Positions 10,678 through 21,428 of a stretch of 64,000 nt of DNA are shown piece after piece (the stretch's first letter is position 1; the number at the start of each line of letters is the position of its first letter). Source of the stretch: Thiohalobacter sp. (GTDB taxonomy: Bacteria; Pseudomonadota; Gammaproteobacteria; Thiohalobacterales; Thiohalobacteraceae). The position numbers and the translations under genes were made by a program. Under the pieces are notes generated by a model, which searched no databases, was not told the DNA's origin, and saw only the letters and a program-made list of their open reading frames with translations. Location: contig NZ_JALTON010000054.1 in the NCBI RefSeq assembly GCF_027000115.1, forward strand, positions 52,369 to 116,368, given 5' to 3'.

Positions 10678-12960
10678 TCAGAAGGTGGTACCGATGGTGA
10701 ACTGGAATACCTGGACCTGATCCCCGCTCTGGTCATTCATAGGTTGCGCCAGGCTGAAGGTCAGCGCGCCCAGCGGCGACAGCCAGGTCGCGCCCACGCC
10801 CAAAGAATAGCGCAATTCGCTCGCCTGGAAGCTGTCGAAATCCGCAAACACGTTGCCCACGTCCAGGAATGCACTCATGCGCATGGAATTCGAGTCCGGG
10901 AAAAAGGGCGGCGGAAAAAAGAGTTCGATGCTGCCGACCAGCCTGAAGCTGCCACCGATGGGCTGGTTGGTGACCGCATCACGCGGTCCAAGGGTGTTGT
11001 CCTGGAACCCGCGCACCGAACGCACGCCACCCGCGTAATAATTCTTGAAGAAAGGCAGGTTGTCGAACTTGCCGAAGCCATCGCCATAACCCAGCTCACC
11101 GTTCACCGACAGGGTGAACAGTCTTGTCAGCGGCACATAGAACAGGTGCCGATAATTGATCTTGTAGTACTGCAGGTCCACGCCCGGCACGCTGAACTCC
11201 ATGCTCAGGCGCTGGAGCATGCCGCGATCAGCGAAGATTGCCCGGTTCCGGGTATCGTGCGCCCAGCTGCCCGTGAGTCTCAGGTTAGCGAAGGTATTGC
11301 CATAGGCAGCCAGGAAATCATCCACCACCTGCGGCGAAAACGCCGTCGTACCGATATCCAGATACTCCGCCTCCACATTGAGATTGACCCGGTCGAACTC
11401 GTTGATGGGAATGCCATAGCTGACATTGCCGCCGAAGGTATCCACCACATAGTTGGCAATGTTGGCCTGGGCGGCGTTGGTCTCGCGATAGTAGGCCCCG
11501 AAACCACGGCTGACACCATCAATAGTGTAGTAGGGGTTGGTGTAGGAAAAGCTGTAGACGCTGTTGATGTTACTGTTGTTGAACGCGAAACTCACCCGCT
11601 TGCCCGAGCCGAGAAAATTGTCCTGGCTGACGCTGGCATTGAACAGGATGCCCGAGGTCTGAGCGTAGCCCAGGCCCAGCACCAGGTTGCCCGACGGACG
11701 TTCGGTAACGGAAAAGTTCACGTCGACCTGATCGGTGGTCCCCGGCACGGCCGGGGTTTCCACGTTGACTTCCTCGAAGAAACCCAGCCGGTCGAGCCGG
11801 GTTCGGGAACGCTCCACCGCCGCGGCCGAAAACCAGCCGCCCTCCATCTGCCGCATTTCCCGGCGCAGTACCTCGTCGCGGGTGCGCGTGTTGCCGATCA
11901 TGTTGATGCGCCGCACGTAGACACGCTTGCCCGGGTCGATGAAGAAGGTCACGGTGACCTCCTTGCTGTCTTCGTCCACCTCGGGGATGGTATTGACGTT
12001 GGCGAAGGCATAACCCTGTTCGCCCAGATGGTCGCCGATGCGCTCCACTGTCGCGGTCACGCGGCGGCGCGAGAAGATATCGCCCGGATTCAGGGTCACG
12101 CTCGGGAACAGTTCCTCGGGCGGCACCACGAAGTCACCGGCCAGCTTTACCTCGCGAACGCGGAACTGGTCGCCCTCGGTGACATTGATGGTGATGTAGA
12201 TGTCCTGCCTGTCCGGCGTGATCTGGACCTGGGTGGAGTCTATGTTGAAGTTGATGTAACCGCGGTCCAGATAGAATGAGCGCAAGGTTTCCAGGTCTCC
12301 GGCCAGCTTCTGCTTGGAATACTGGTCGGCCCGGGTGTAGAAGGACAGCAGCGTGGGCGTGCTCAGTTCGAATTGATCGAGCAGGGTCTCGTCATCAAAG
12401 GCCCGGTTGCCGACGATGCTGATCTGGCGGATACGGGCAGCGCGGCCTTCGGAAATGCGAATGCTGATGCCGACACGGTTGCGCTCCAGGGGACTGACCT
12501 CGGTGCGGATGCGCACCCCGTACTTGCCGCGCGCGAAATACTGCCGACGCAGTTCCTGCTCGACCTTGTCCAGCAGCGAGCGGTTGAATACCCGACCCTC
12601 GGCCAGACCGATCTGCTTCAGCGACTCCAGCAGCGGCTCGCTCTCGATATCCTCGTTGCCCGTGATCTCGATGCTCGAAATCGCGGGACGTTCCTCGACC
12701 ACCACCACCAGCACGTCCCCGTCCCGCTCCAGTCGCACGTCCTGAAAGAAGCCGCTGCGGAAAAGCGCACGGATAGCGGCCTCGGAACGCGCATCGTCGA
12801 AGCGCTCCCCGACCTTGACGGGCAGATAGCTGAACACCGTACCGGCGGAAATGCGCTGCAGACCCTCCACCCGGATGTCGCGGACGGTAAAGGGCTCGAA
12901 GGCCAGCGCCCGGCCGCACAGCAACAGGGCCAGCAGGAAACTCGAAAGGGAAGTTCTCAT
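10678..12960 (-). CDS. bamA: outer membrane protein assembly factor BamA
   Basis: The 760-residue product has a signal peptide ending near ALAFEPF. Five POTRA domains follow (about 20-420; repeated patterns such as VRDIRVEGLQRISAGTV and VRRINMIGNTRTRDEVLRR). A C-terminal 16-strand beta barrel (about 425-760) contains VRGFQDNTLGPRD and ends in Phe, the outer-membrane insertion signal. It catalyses insertion of beta-barrel proteins. A GTG at 12963 directly precedes the chosen ATG. The gene lies 28 bases downstream of rseP and upstream of skp, the conserved envelope cluster order. Confidence 0.97.
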   Translation of the reverse strand: MRTSLSSFLLALLLCGRALAFEPFTVRDIRVEGLQRISAGTVFSYLPVKVGERFDDARSEAAIRALFRSGFFQDVRLERDGDVLVVVVEERPAISSIEITGNEDIESEPLLESLKQIGLAEGRVFNRSLLDKVEQELRRQYFARGKYGVRIRTEVSPLERNRVGISIRISEGRAARIRQISIVGNRAFDDETLLDQFELSTPTLLSFYTRADQYSKQKLAGDLETLRSFYLDRGYINFNIDSTQVQITPDRQDIYITINVTEGDQFRVREVKLAGDFVVPPEELFPSVTLNPGDIFSRRRVTATVERIGDHLGEQGYAFANVNTIPEVDEDSKEVTVTFFIDPGKRVYVRRINMIGNTRTRDEVLRREMRQMEGGWFSAAAVERSRTRLDRLGFFEEVNVETPAVPGTTDQVDVNFSVTERPSGNLVLGLGYAQTSGILFNASVSQDNFLGSGKRVSFAFNNSNINSVYSFSYTNPYYTIDGVSRGFGAYYRETNAAQANIANYVVDTFGGNVSYGIPINEFDRVNLNVEAEYLDIGTTAFSPQVVDDFLAAYGNTFANLRLTGSWAHDTRNRAIFADRGMLQRLSMEFSVPGVDLQYYKINYRHLFYVPLTRLFTLSVNGELGYGDGFGKFDNLPFFKNYYAGGVRSVRGFQDNTLGPRDAVTNQPIGGSFRLVGSIELFFPPPFFPDSNSMRMSAFLDVGNVFADFDSFQASELRYSLGVGATWLSPLGALTFSLAQPMNDQSGDQVQVFQFTIGTTF

Positions 12961-12988
12961 CACGGGTGCGAATTCTTGTTCTCGGCGC

Positions 12989-14353
12989 TCACTGCAACAG
13001 GCGCGTGAAGTCGTTGACGATGGCTATGGTCATCAGCGCCAGGAGAATGGCGATGCCGATGCGCTGTCCGAGGATCTCGGTCTGTTCGGAAACCGGACTC
13101 CCCTTGAAAAGCTCAATAAGGTAATACAGAAGATGCCCGCCATCCAGTATCGGAATGGGCAGCAGATTGAGAACGCCGAGGCTGATGCTGACAATGCCGA
13201 GAAAACCCAGGAAGGACGCCAGACCCAGGCTGGCCGACTGGCCGGCGAACTGCGCGATGCTGATGGGGCCGCTGAGATTTTCCACCGAGGCCTCGCCGAC
13301 CAGCATCTTCCACAGGGTACGCAGGGTGAGCAGGCTCATGTCCAGGGTCTTGGCCATGGCCTTGCCCAGCGCCCGCACCGGCCCATAGCGGGTTTCGGTA
13401 CGCAGTTCCGCTCCCAGCGACTCGGGCACCTCGGGATACGCGCCGATGCGTCCGATCGCGCCCTCGTCGATCTCCACGCGGTCCGGGCGCAGCTCGAGCG
13501 TCAACGTCTGCCCGTCGCGCTCGACCGTGACCGGGAAACGCTGCTCCGGGCGTTGCTGGACGAAGTCTACCCACGCCTCCCAGTTGGCGATGGGCACGCC
13601 GTCGGCACTTATGATACGGTCTCCCGCCCGGAATCCGGCCCGCTCCGCCGCCCCGCCCGGCACCAGCTTGCCCATCACCGCGGGCAGTTCGGGGCGCCAG
13701 GGCTTGAGTCCGATGTGATCGAGCAGATTGCCCCGATCCAGCAGGCCGTCTTCCCGGCTCAGATCCAGGCGCCGTTCCTGCAGCACGCCATCGGCACCGC
13801 GCACCTCCACGACCACCGCGGCCCGGTCCAGCGCTGCATCCAGCAGCGCCAGTACCGCCGTCTGCCAGGTGTGGGCATCGCGCTCGCCGACACGCAGGAT
13901 CTCGTCCTGCGGCTGGAATCCGGCATGGGCGGCGGGACTGCCGGGCGTGACCTCGCCGACAATGGCCCGCACACCCGGCACGCCGGTGACGTACATCATC
14001 CAGTACACCAGGATGGCAAGCAGGAAATTGAAGGCCGGCCCGGCGGCCACCACCGCGATGCGCGCACCGACCGGCTTGCGGTTGAAGGCCTGGTCACGCA
14101 GTTCCGCGGGCACCTGTCCTTCCCGCTCGTCCAGCATTTTCACATAGCCGCCCAGCGGAATGGCGGCGATCACGAACTCGGTGGCATCGGGATGCTTCTG
14201 CCGGCGCCAGATGGGCTTGCCGAAGCCGACCGAGAAGCGCAGCACGCGCACGCCCATGCGGCGCGCCACCCAGAAGTGGCCGAACTCGTGCACTGTCACC
14301 AGCAGGCCGAGCGCAACGAGGAAGGCAGCCAGGGTGAACAGCATGCCGCTCAC
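12989..14353 (-). CDS. rseP: RIP metalloprotease RseP
   Basis: The 454-residue inner-membrane zinc protease has the HExxH motif in [19 protein letters not shown] near residue 22. Two PDZ domains occupy about 115-370, and the second active-site motif lies in [19 protein letters not shown]. It cleaves the anti-sigma factor RseA to release sigma-E and clears signal peptide remnants. The GTG at 14353 overlaps the dxr stop (GTGA) and has GGAGGT seven bases upstream. An ATG at 14344 is a possible alternative start. Position before bamA is conserved. Confidence 0.95.
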   Translation of the reverse strand: MSGMLFTLAAFLVALGLLVTVHEFGHFWVARRMGVRVLRFSVGFGKPIWRRQKHPDATEFVIAAIPLGGYVKMLDEREGQVPAELRDQAFNRKPVGARIAVVAAGPAFNFLLAILVYWMMYVTGVPGVRAIVGEVTPGSPAAHAGFQPQDEILRVGERDAHTWQTAVLALLDAALDRAAVVVEVRGADGVLQERRLDLSREDGLLDRGNLLDHIGLKPWRPELPAVMGKLVPGGAAERAGFRAGDRIISADGVPIANWEAWVDFVQQRPEQRFPVTVERDGQTLTLELRPDRVEIDEGAIGRIGAYPEVPESLGAELRTETRYGPVRALGKAMAKTLDMSLLTLRTLWKMLVGEASVENLSGPISIAQFAGQSASLGLASFLGFLGIVSISLGVLNLLPIPILDGGHLLYYLIELFKGSPVSEQTEILGQRIGIAILLALMTIAIVNDFTRLLQ

Positions 14354-15573
14354 GAGGCCGACCTCCGTTGCCGCGCAACAACGAGGTCGCGCGCCCGCTC
14401 GCGCGCCTCGCGGTCGGCGGCCAGCACCGTATCGAGCGAGTCCGCCGTCACCGGCGGGAGCGCAGCCAGCGTGTCCTCGATGACACCCGGAATGCCGGGA
14501 AAATCGAGCATCCCGTCGAGAAAGGCCGCGACGGCCACCTCGTTGGCCGCATTGAGCAGCGCCGGCGCCGTGCCGCCCGCGGCCCAGGCCTCGTAGGCCA
14601 GTCGCAGGCAGGGAAAACGCACCGGGTCCGGCGCCTCGAAGTCCAGCCGCCCCACCGTCACCAGGTCCAGTGGCTGCACACCGGAGTCGATGCGCTCGGG
14701 CCAGGCCAGGGCGTGCGCAATCGGCGTACGCATGTCGGGATTGCCCAGCTGCGCCACCACCGAACCGTCGACGTAGTCGACCATGGAATGGATCACGCTC
14801 TGCGGATGCAACACCACCTGCACCTGCTCCGCCGGCAGGCCGAACAGCCAGCAGGCCTCGATGACTTCCAGCCCCTTGTTCATCATGGTCGCCGAGTCGA
14901 CCGAGATCTTGCGGCCCATGTCCCAGTTGGGATGCGCGCAGGCCTCATCGGGCGTGACGCGCGCCAGCGCCTCGACCGGGGTGTCGCGGAAGGGTCCGCC
15001 GGAGGCGGTCAGCAGCACCCGGCGCACCCCTTCCGGCGTGCGCCCGGGCCGAAAGCCCGCCGGCATGGCCTGAAACACCGCGTTGTGCTCGCTGTCGATC
15101 GGCAACAGCACGGCATCGTGGCGACGGACCTCGTCCATGAACAGGGCACCGGACATCACCAGCGCCTCCTTGTTAGCCAGCAGCACGCGCTTGCCGGCAC
15201 GCACCGCCGCCAGCGTCGGCGCGAGACCCGCCGCACCCACGATGGCAGCCATCACCAGTTCGGCATCCGGCAGCGCGGCCGCCTCCAGCAGACCCTCGGG
15301 GCCGCCGGCCACGCGGGTATCGATACCCTCTCCGGCCAGCGCGTCGGCCAGTGTCGCGGCCTGACCGGCATCGGCCATCACCGCCAGCTCGGGACGAAAG
15401 CGCCGGCACTGGGCCAGCAACCCCTCGACATCGCGGTGGGCAGTCAAGGCACGAACCCGGTAACGATCGGGATGGCGGGCAACCACGTCCAGGGTGCTCA
15501 CGCCGATGGAACCGGTCGCACCGAGGACGGTGATCCCGCGCGGCCCGCGGGAGGCCCTGCCCGCGTCAGCCAC
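14350..15573 (-). CDS. dxr: 1-deoxy-D-xylulose 5-phosphate reductoisomerase
   Basis: The product (407 residues from GTG) catalyses the NADPH-dependent conversion of DXP to MEP, the second step of non-mevalonate isoprenoid synthesis. The nucleotide-binding motif [18 protein letters not shown] lies at the N-terminus. [13 protein letters not shown] and [10 protein letters not shown] are the metal and substrate-binding segments. The GTG at 15573 overlaps the end of cdsA by 8 bases and has GGAGCAG upstream. In-frame codons up to 15648 overlap cdsA with no similarity. Neighbours cdsA and rseP share this tight packing. Confidence 0.95.
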   Translation of the reverse strand: MADAGRASRGPRGITVLGATGSIGVSTLDVVARHPDRYRVRALTAHRDVEGLLAQCRRFRPELAVMADAGQAATLADALAGEGIDTRVAGGPEGLLEAAALPDAELVMAAIVGAAGLAPTLAAVRAGKRVLLANKEALVMSGALFMDEVRRHDAVLLPIDSEHNAVFQAMPAGFRPGRTPEGVRRVLLTASGGPFRDTPVEALARVTPDEACAHPNWDMGRKISVDSATMMNKGLEVIEACWLFGLPAEQVQVVLHPQSVIHSMVDYVDGSVVAQLGNPDMRTPIAHALAWPERIDSGVQPLDLVTVGRLDFEAPDPVRFPCLRLAYEAWAAGGTAPALLNAANEVAVAAFLDGMLDFPGIPGVIEDTLAALPPVTADSLDTVLAADREARERARDLVVARQRRSAS

Positions 15574-16372
15574 GGACCTGCTCCAGACCCAGCACGAAGG
15601 CGGGTGTTGCGGCCAGCAGGCTGTCGATGCGGTCCAGCACGCCACCATGCCCGGGAATCAGGTGACCCGTGTCCTTGAGGCCCACCTGGCGCTTGAGCAG
15701 GCTGATGAAAAGGTCGCCGACGATGGAAATCGCCCCGGTCGCCACCGCCAGCAGCACCAGTCCGGGCCGGTTGAGGCCGGCATCGCCCAGCCAGCCGCCG
15801 CCCAGCCAGCCGACCAGGGCACAGGCGATCAGCCCGCCGGCGACACCTTCCCAGGTCTTGCCCGGGCTCACCCGCGGTGCCAGCTTGTGACGGCCGAATG
15901 CGCGACCCGCAAAGTAGGCGCCGCTGTCCGCCACCCAGATCAGCACCAGCAGGAACATGACCCAGGCCGGCCCCTGGGGCGCGGCGTGCAACAGATTGAG
16001 GCCGACCCAGGCCGGCGGCAGCGCCAGCAGTGCCAGCAGCGCCTTCAGTCCGCGCTGCCGCTGGCCGGCCAGCGGCCGCAGGATCCAGGCCAGTGCCAGC
16101 AGCCACCACGCCAGTGCCAGCACCAGCAGCCCCGGCGCCCAGTCGGGCTCTGCAAGGCGCAGCCAGCCCAGCCCCAGCAGACCCGCGAACGCCAGCAGAT
16201 AGCCGACGCGCAGAACCCGTCCGCGCAGGGCGGCCAGCCGCGTCCACTCCCAGATACCGCCAAGCACTACCAGCGCGGTCGCCACTGCGAACACCGGCGG
16301 CGGTGCCCACAGCACCACCCAGACCACCAGCGGGATCAGCACCAGGGCGGCGAGGAGGCGCTGCCTAAGCAC
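15566..16372 (-). CDS. cdsA: phosphatidate cytidylyltransferase
   Basis: The 268-residue integral membrane enzyme (about eight hydrophobic helices) makes CDP-diacylglycerol from phosphatidate and CTP. The CdsA signature is near the C-terminus: [20 protein letters not shown] followed by GVLDRIDSL, supplying the metal-binding aspartates. The GTG at 16372 overlaps the uppS stop by 8 bases. This start gives [19 protein letters not shown], the usual N-terminal first helix. The longer open frame to 16549 is out of keeping with the family. Confidence 0.95.
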   Translation of the reverse strand: MLRQRLLAALVLIPLVVWVVLWAPPPVFAVATALVVLGGIWEWTRLAALRGRVLRVGYLLAFAGLLGLGWLRLAEPDWAPGLLVLALAWWLLALAWILRPLAGQRQRGLKALLALLALPPAWVGLNLLHAAPQGPAWVMFLLVLIWVADSGAYFAGRAFGRHKLAPRVSPGKTWEGVAGGLIACALVGWLGGGWLGDAGLNRPGLVLLAVATGAISIVGDLFISLLKRQVGLKDTGHLIPGHGGVLDRIDSLLAATPAFVLGLEQVRG

Positions 16373-17129
16373 CCTTGAGCTGCTCCACCTGTTCGCCGGT
16401 GCAGCCGAAGCGGCGCTGACGGCCGGCAAACCATGCCAGGGCCTCGGCCAGCCGGTCCTGGTCGAAATCGGGCCAGAGGATGTCGGTGAAATAGAGCTCG
16501 GTGTAGGCGAGTTGCCAGAGCAGGAAATTGCTGATGCGCTGCTCACCACCGGTGCGGATGAAGAGATCGGGCTCCGGCAGGTCGGCCAGGCTCACCTCGC
16601 GACCCAGCCGGTCGGGATCGATCCCGGCGGGGTCCAGTGCCCCGGCCGCCACCTGCTCGGCCAGGCGCCGCGCGGCGCGCGCCAGATCCCAGCGTCCGCC
16701 GTAATTGGCGGCAATCGCCAGGGTCAGGCCCTCGTTGCCGCCGGTCAGGGCCTCAGTCTCGTCCATCAGTTGCTGGAGCCTGGGCGAGAAGGCCGTGCGA
16801 TCACCGATGAAGCGCACCCGCACGCCGTTGGCATGCAGGTCACGCACCTCGCGCTTGAGGGTGCTGATGAACAGGTCCATCAGCAGCTTGACCTCGGTCC
16901 GCGGCCGGCGCCAGTTCTCGCTGGAAAAGGCGAACAGGGTCAGTGCCTCGATACCGTTCTGGCGGCAGGCCTCGACCACCCGCCGCACCGCCTTGACGCC
17001 CTCGCGGTGACCGGCCGGCCGCGGCAGGCCACGGGCGCGCGCCCAGCGGCCGTTGCCGTCCATGATGATGGCAATGTGCCGGGGTCGGTCCGCCAGCAGC
17101 CGGCTGTCGATGTGGCCGAGTTCGCTCAC
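16365..17129 (-). CDS. uppS: undecaprenyl diphosphate synthase
   Basis: The 254-residue cis-prenyltransferase condenses isopentenyl diphosphate units onto farnesyl diphosphate, giving the C55 lipid carrier for peptidoglycan and O-antigen. HIAIIMDGNGRWARARGLPR carries the catalytic Asp and the diphosphate-binding residues. FAFSSENWRRP and DLFIRTGGEQRISNFLLWQ are the other conserved blocks. It lies 6 bases downstream of frr and overlaps cdsA. Together with dxr, the cluster supplies isoprenoid precursor and product. Confidence 0.97.
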   Translation of the reverse strand: MSELGHIDSRLLADRPRHIAIIMDGNGRWARARGLPRPAGHREGVKAVRRVVEACRQNGIEALTLFAFSSENWRRPRTEVKLLMDLFISTLKREVRDLHANGVRVRFIGDRTAFSPRLQQLMDETEALTGGNEGLTLAIAANYGGRWDLARAARRLAEQVAAGALDPAGIDPDRLGREVSLADLPEPDLFIRTGGEQRISNFLLWQLAYTELYFTDILWPDFDQDRLAEALAWFAGRQRRFGCTGEQVEQLKGA

Positions 17130-17135
17130 GCCGGA

Positions 17136-17693
17136 TCAGATCTCCATCAGTTCCTTTTCCTTGGCCGCCAGCACCTCGTCCACCTTGGCGACATACTTGT
17201 CGGTCAGCTTCTGGATGCGCTCCTCGCCGTGACGCGCCTCGTCCTCGGAGATCTCCTTTTCCTTGAGCAGTTCCTTGAGATCGCTGTTGGCATCGCGGCG
17301 GATGTTGCGAATCGCCACCCGCGCACCCTCGGCTTCCTGGCGCACGATGCGGATCATGTCCTTGCGCCGCTCCTCGGTCAGCGGCGGGAGCGGGATGCGG
17401 ATCACCGTCCCCGCGGTATTCGGGTTCAGGCCGAGATCGGACTCCATGATCGCCTTCTCGATCACCGGCACCATCTGCTTTTCCCAGGGGGTGACGGTGA
17501 GCGTGCGCGCGTCCTCGATGGCCACGTTGGCGACCTGTTTCAGCGGCGTCTGGCTGCCGTAGTAGTCGACCGTGATGTGGTCGAGCAGGCTGGGATGGGC
17601 GCGTCCGGTGCGCAGCCTGGAAAGCTCCGTCTTCAGGGACTCGACGCTCTTGCCCATGCGGGTCTCGGCGTCCTTGACAATGTCATCGATCAT
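17136..17693 (-). CDS. frr: ribosome recycling factor
   Basis: The 185-residue product has the exact family length. Its two-domain layout is a three-helix bundle at both termini (including [20 protein letters not shown] and the C-terminal [21 protein letters not shown] region) with a small beta domain between. With EF-G it splits the post-termination ribosome. It sits 6 bases after pyrH and 6 before uppS, in the conserved rpsB-tsf-pyrH-frr order. Confidence 0.98.
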   Translation of the reverse strand: MIDDIVKDAETRMGKSVESLKTELSRLRTGRAHPSLLDHITVDYYGSQTPLKQVANVAIEDARTLTVTPWEKQMVPVIEKAIMESDLGLNPNTAGTVIRIPLPPLTEERRKDMIRIVRQEAEGARVAIRNIRRDANSDLKELLKEKEISEDEARHGEERIQKLTDKYVAKVDEVLAAKEKELMEI

Positions 17694-17699
17694 TCCGGT

Positions 17700-18425
17700 T
17701 CATCCTCTTTCCACCAGCGTGCCAACCGGCTCACCGCAGACAGCGCGCATCAGGTTGCCACGTTCGTGAATGTTGAAGACCATCAGCGGCAGCTTCTGTT
17801 CCTGGCACAGCACCACCGCCGTCGCATCCATCACTGCCAGCCTGCGGGTCAGCGTCTCCTCGTAGCTCACGCGCTCGAAGCGCTTCGCATCGGGATTGCT
17901 GCGCGGGTCGGCGTCGTATACGCCATCCACCTGGGTGGCCTTGAACAGGATATCCGCCCCGATCTCGATGGCGCGCAGGCTCGCGGCGGAGTCGGTGGTG
18001 AAGTACGGATTGCCGGTACCCGCGGAAAACAACACCACCCGCCCCTTGTCCAGGTGACGCAGCGCGCGGTCACGATCGAAGGGCTCGGCCAGGGTCCCGA
18101 TGGGAAAGGCCGACATCACTCGCGCCTCGCTGCCCTGGCGGCGCAGCGCATCCTGCATGGCCAGCGCGTTCATCACCGTCGCCAGCATCCCCATCTGGTC
18201 GCCCTTGACCCGATCCATGCCGGCCGCGGCCAGGCCGGCGCCGCGGAAGATGTTGCCGCCGCCGATCACCAGCCCGACCTGGACGCCGAGCGCCGCCACT
18301 TGATGGATCTCGGCGGCGAAGGCGTCGAGCCGGGCGGGGTCGATGCCGGCGGCCAGCTCACCCATCAGGGCCTCGCCGGAGAGCTTGAGAAGGATACGGC
18401 GGTAACGCGGAGTCTGTTCAGGCAT
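17700..18425 (-). CDS. pyrH: UMP kinase
   Basis: The 241-residue amino-acid-kinase-fold enzyme phosphorylates UMP to UDP. The N-terminal [14 protein letters not shown] is the phosphate-binding segment. [32 protein letters not shown] and [17 protein letters not shown] regions (positions about 18170-18260 and 17980-18020) hold the nucleotide and allosteric sites. The start ATG at 18425 is followed by PEQTPRYRR. It is separated from tsf by 174 bases with a strong hairpin. Confidence 0.97.
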   Translation of the reverse strand: MPEQTPRYRRILLKLSGEALMGELAAGIDPARLDAFAAEIHQVAALGVQVGLVIGGGNIFRGAGLAAAGMDRVKGDQMGMLATVMNALAMQDALRRQGSEARVMSAFPIGTLAEPFDRDRALRHLDKGRVVLFSAGTGNPYFTTDSAASLRAIEIGADILFKATQVDGVYDADPRSNPDAKRFERVSYEETLTRRLAVMDATAVVLCQEQKLPLMVFNIHERGNLMRAVCGEPVGTLVERG

Positions 18426-18536
18426 TTATATCCGTAAAACCAATGGGCTAGCGTTTCTTTTTCATGCAACTTCGGCGCACGGGGCGCAGGAATCGGCCTA
18501 TTGTCGTCTTTTTCAGTGCGGAATGCCATGCATGCA

Positions 18537-18559
18537 ACGGGGCCGCAGAGCGGCCCCGT
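18537..18559. other. perfect hairpin between tsf and pyrH
   Basis: A perfect 10-bp inverted repeat (ACGGGGCCGC / GCGGCCCCGT) with a 3-base loop lies 41 bases past the tsf stop. It is not followed by a T-run on the minus strand, so it does not fit a standard intrinsic terminator. It may slow polymerase, mark an RNA processing site, or protect the tsf 3' end. The rest of the 174-base gap (18426-18599) shows no convincing promoter. Confidence 0.6.
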
Positions 18560-18599
18560 GCACGGCGGCAAGTCCCGCCGATCCTTCGTGCCGACCGGC

Positions 18600-19484
<885 letters not shown>

Positions 19485-19529
19485 GCGCTCATCTCCCAAG
19501 ACTTGTCTGTTTGCGAATTCGGAAACGGG

Positions 19530-19574
19530 TGCACCCGCCGGTCCCGGCGCGCCATGCCGGGAGCCGGCGGTGCA
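19530..19574. promoter_or_regulatory. intercistronic hairpin in the rpsB-tsf gap
   Basis: A long GC-rich inverted repeat (TGCACC...GGTGCA outer stem, then CGCCGG/CCGGCG and CCCGGC/GCCGGG inner stems with small bulges) lies between the rpsB stop and the tsf start. E. coli has an attenuator-like terminator in the same intercistronic position, so a role in setting the S2 to EF-Ts ratio is reasonable. That role is inference. There is no T-run, so it may act by processing or pausing. Confidence 0.5.
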
Positions 19575-19586
19575 TCGGGGACCGGA

Positions 19587-20351
19587 TCAGGCCTTGGCCT
19601 CTTCCCCGGCGGGTGCCGCCGGTTCCTGAACCTCGACGAAATCGTCGTCGCCGACGCCCACCTGCACCGAGGCACTCTTGCCCTCGATGATGGCATCCGC
19701 GGCACCGCGCACATACAGCTGAATGGCGCGGATGGCGTCGTCATTGCCGGGGATGACGTAGTCGATGCCTTCCAGCGAGTTGTTGGTATCGACGATGCCG
19801 ACCACGGGGATGTCGAGCTTCTTCGCCTCGGCAACAGCGATCTTCTCGTGGCCGACGTCGACCACGAACAGCGCATCGGGAATGCCGCGCATGTCCTTGA
19901 TGCCGCCGAGACTGCGCTCCAGCTTTTCGAGTTCGCGGCGACGCATGAGGGCTTCCTTCTTGCTCAGCCGGTCGAGGGAACCATCCTCGGCCATGGCCTC
20001 GAGTTCCTTCAGGCGACGGATGGACTGGCGCACCGTCTTGTAGTTGGTGAGCATGCCGCCCAGCCAGCGATGGTTGACATAGGGCATACCGCAGCGGCGC
20101 GCCTCCTCGCCGATGACCTCGCGCGCGGCGCGCTTGGTGCCGACGAACAGCACGGTGCCGCCCTTGGCCGCCAGGCTGCCGAGATAGTTCATCGCCTCGT
20201 TGTACAGGGGCAGCGTCTTTTCCAGATTGATGATGTGGATCTTGCTGCGTTCGCCGAAGATGTAGGGGGCCATCTTCGGGTTCCAGAAACGGGTCTGGTG
20301 ACCGAAATGCACGCCAGCCTCGAGCATCTGGCGCATGGTGACTTCTGCCAT
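19587..20351 (-). CDS. rpsB: 30S ribosomal protein S2
   Basis: The 254-residue product begins [19 protein letters not shown] and contains [32 protein letters not shown] and the [16 protein letters not shown] region, all S2 hallmarks. The C-terminal tail is acidic and Ala-rich. The ATG at 20351 follows GGAG at a suitable distance; a longer open frame to 20396 is leader sequence. It is the first gene of the large minus-strand block and is divergent from map. Confidence 0.98.
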   Translation of the reverse strand: MAEVTMRQMLEAGVHFGHQTRFWNPKMAPYIFGERSKIHIINLEKTLPLYNEAMNYLGSLAAKGGTVLFVGTKRAAREVIGEEARRCGMPYVNHRWLGGMLTNYKTVRQSIRRLKELEAMAEDGSLDRLSKKEALMRRRELEKLERSLGGIKDMRGIPDALFVVDVGHEKIAVAEAKKLDIPVVGIVDTNNSLEGIDYVIPGNDDAIRAIQLYVRGAADAIIEGKSASVQVGVGDDDFVEVQEPAAPAGEEAKA

Positions 20352-20491
20352 GACTAAAACTCCGATTTTGAAGGGTTGGGCCTCCATGCACCCCATGGAA
20401 CAACCGGCGGCGAATCACCGACGGCACCCGGTCCCATGTGCCGGTGCATGTGCGGATTGGGCGGCCCCGCGGACGGGGCCGGTACTGCAAG
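20352..20491 (-). promoter_or_regulatory. rpsB 5' leader, candidate S2-binding autoregulatory region
   Basis: About 140 transcribed bases are predicted between the candidate start site and the rpsB ATG. A perfect 7-bp stem with a 4-base loop (20463-20480, GGCCCCG/CGGGGCC) lies near the 5' end. GC-rich possible stems and GGGTGCATGGAGGCCC follow upstream of the ribosome binding site. In E. coli the equivalent leader (the t44 region) is the site where S2 represses its own operon. Whether this leader shares that fold cannot be decided by eye. Confidence 0.4.
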
Positions 20492-20497
20492 CGCGCC

Positions 20498-20507
20498 TTT
20501 ATACCAC
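20498..20507 (-). promoter_or_regulatory. candidate extended -10 promoter for rpsB
   Basis: Reading the minus strand, TGTGGTATAAAGGCGCGC contains a TATAAA -10 box preceded by TGG (extended -10 pattern) and followed by a very GC-rich discriminator, typical of stringently controlled ribosomal promoters. No good -35 is seen at 17 bases. It would place the start near 20491, about 140 bases ahead of the rpsB ATG. Confidence 0.45.
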
Positions 20508-20639
20508 AGCCGGCGCCGCGGGGACAGATGCAACCCGGCCGCGGGCACGGTGGCCGGAACCGGGGCCGGCTTGCTAGACTGCCGCTTTCAGCCAGCAAAT
20601 CAGGCCCCTCCGGGGCCGTGCCCGAGACTTCAGATCCCC

Positions 20640-21428
20640 ATGTCCGTCACCATCAAGACCCCCGACGAGATCGAAAAGATGCGCGTCGCCGGCCGGCTCG
20701 CCGCCGACGTGCTGCAGATGATCCGCCCGCACGTGAAGGCCGGCGTCACCACCGGAGAACTGGACGAAATCTGCCACGACTACATCGTCAACGTGCAGAA
20801 GGCCATCCCCGCCCCGCTCAACTACCGCGGCTTTCCGAAGTCCATCTGCACCTCCGTCAACCACCAGGTCTGCCACGGCATCCCCGGCGGCAAGAAGCTC
20901 AAGAACGGCGACATCGTCAACATCGACGTCACCGTCATCAAGGACGGCTTCCATGGCGACACCAGCCGCATGTTCATGATCGGCGAACCCTCGGTACAGG
21001 CACGGCGCGTGGTCAGCGTCTGCTACGAGGCCATGCGCATCGGCATCGAGATGGTGCAGCCCGGCGTCCGTCTCGGCGACATCGGTCATGCCATCCAGAG
21101 CTACGTCGAAAGCCACAGCTGTTCGGTGGTGCGCGAGTACTGCGGCCACGGCATCGGCCGCGAGTTTCACGAGGAGCCGCAGGTGCTGCACTACGGCACC
21201 CCCGGCACCGGCCTCGAGCTGCAGCCCGGCATGACCTTCACCATCGAACCCATGGTCAACGCCGGCAAGCGCCAGACCAAGCTGTTGCCGGACGGCTGGA
21301 CGGTCATCACCCGCGACCGCAGCCTGTCGGCACAGTGGGAGCACACGGTACTGGTCACTGACGACGGCTTCGAGGTGCTCACCCTGCACCCCAGCGAATC
21401 GCTGGACACCATGCCCGTCCTGCCCTGA
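20640..21428 (+). CDS. map: type I methionine aminopeptidase
   Basis: The 262-residue metalloenzyme removes the initiator methionine from nascent proteins. It begins MSVTIKTPDEIEKMRVAGRL. The metal ligands are recognisable in VNIDVTVIKDGFHGDTSRMF (two Asp), CGHGIGREFHEEPQVLHYG (His) and MTFTIEPMVNAG (Glu). The substrate histidine lies in CTSVNHQVCHGIPG. An in-frame extension upstream to 20376 is unlike the family. The gene is divergent from rpsB and its stop overlaps the glnD start (TGATG). Confidence 0.97.
   Translation: MSVTIKTPDEIEKMRVAGRLAADVLQMIRPHVKAGVTTGELDEICHDYIVNVQKAIPAPLNYRGFPKSICTSVNHQVCHGIPGGKKLKNGDIVNIDVTVIKDGFHGDTSRMFMIGEPSVQARRVVSVCYEAMRIGIEMVQPGVRLGDIGHAIQSYVESHSCSVVREYCGHGIGREFHEEPQVLHYGTPGTGLELQPGMTFTIEPMVNAGKRQTKLLPDGWTVITRDRSLSAQWEHTVLVTDDGFEVLTLHPSESLDTMPVLP

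Noticed and set aside
18537..18559. Hairpin after tsf as an intrinsic terminator
   Set aside because: No T-run follows on either strand, so I list it only as a hairpin.
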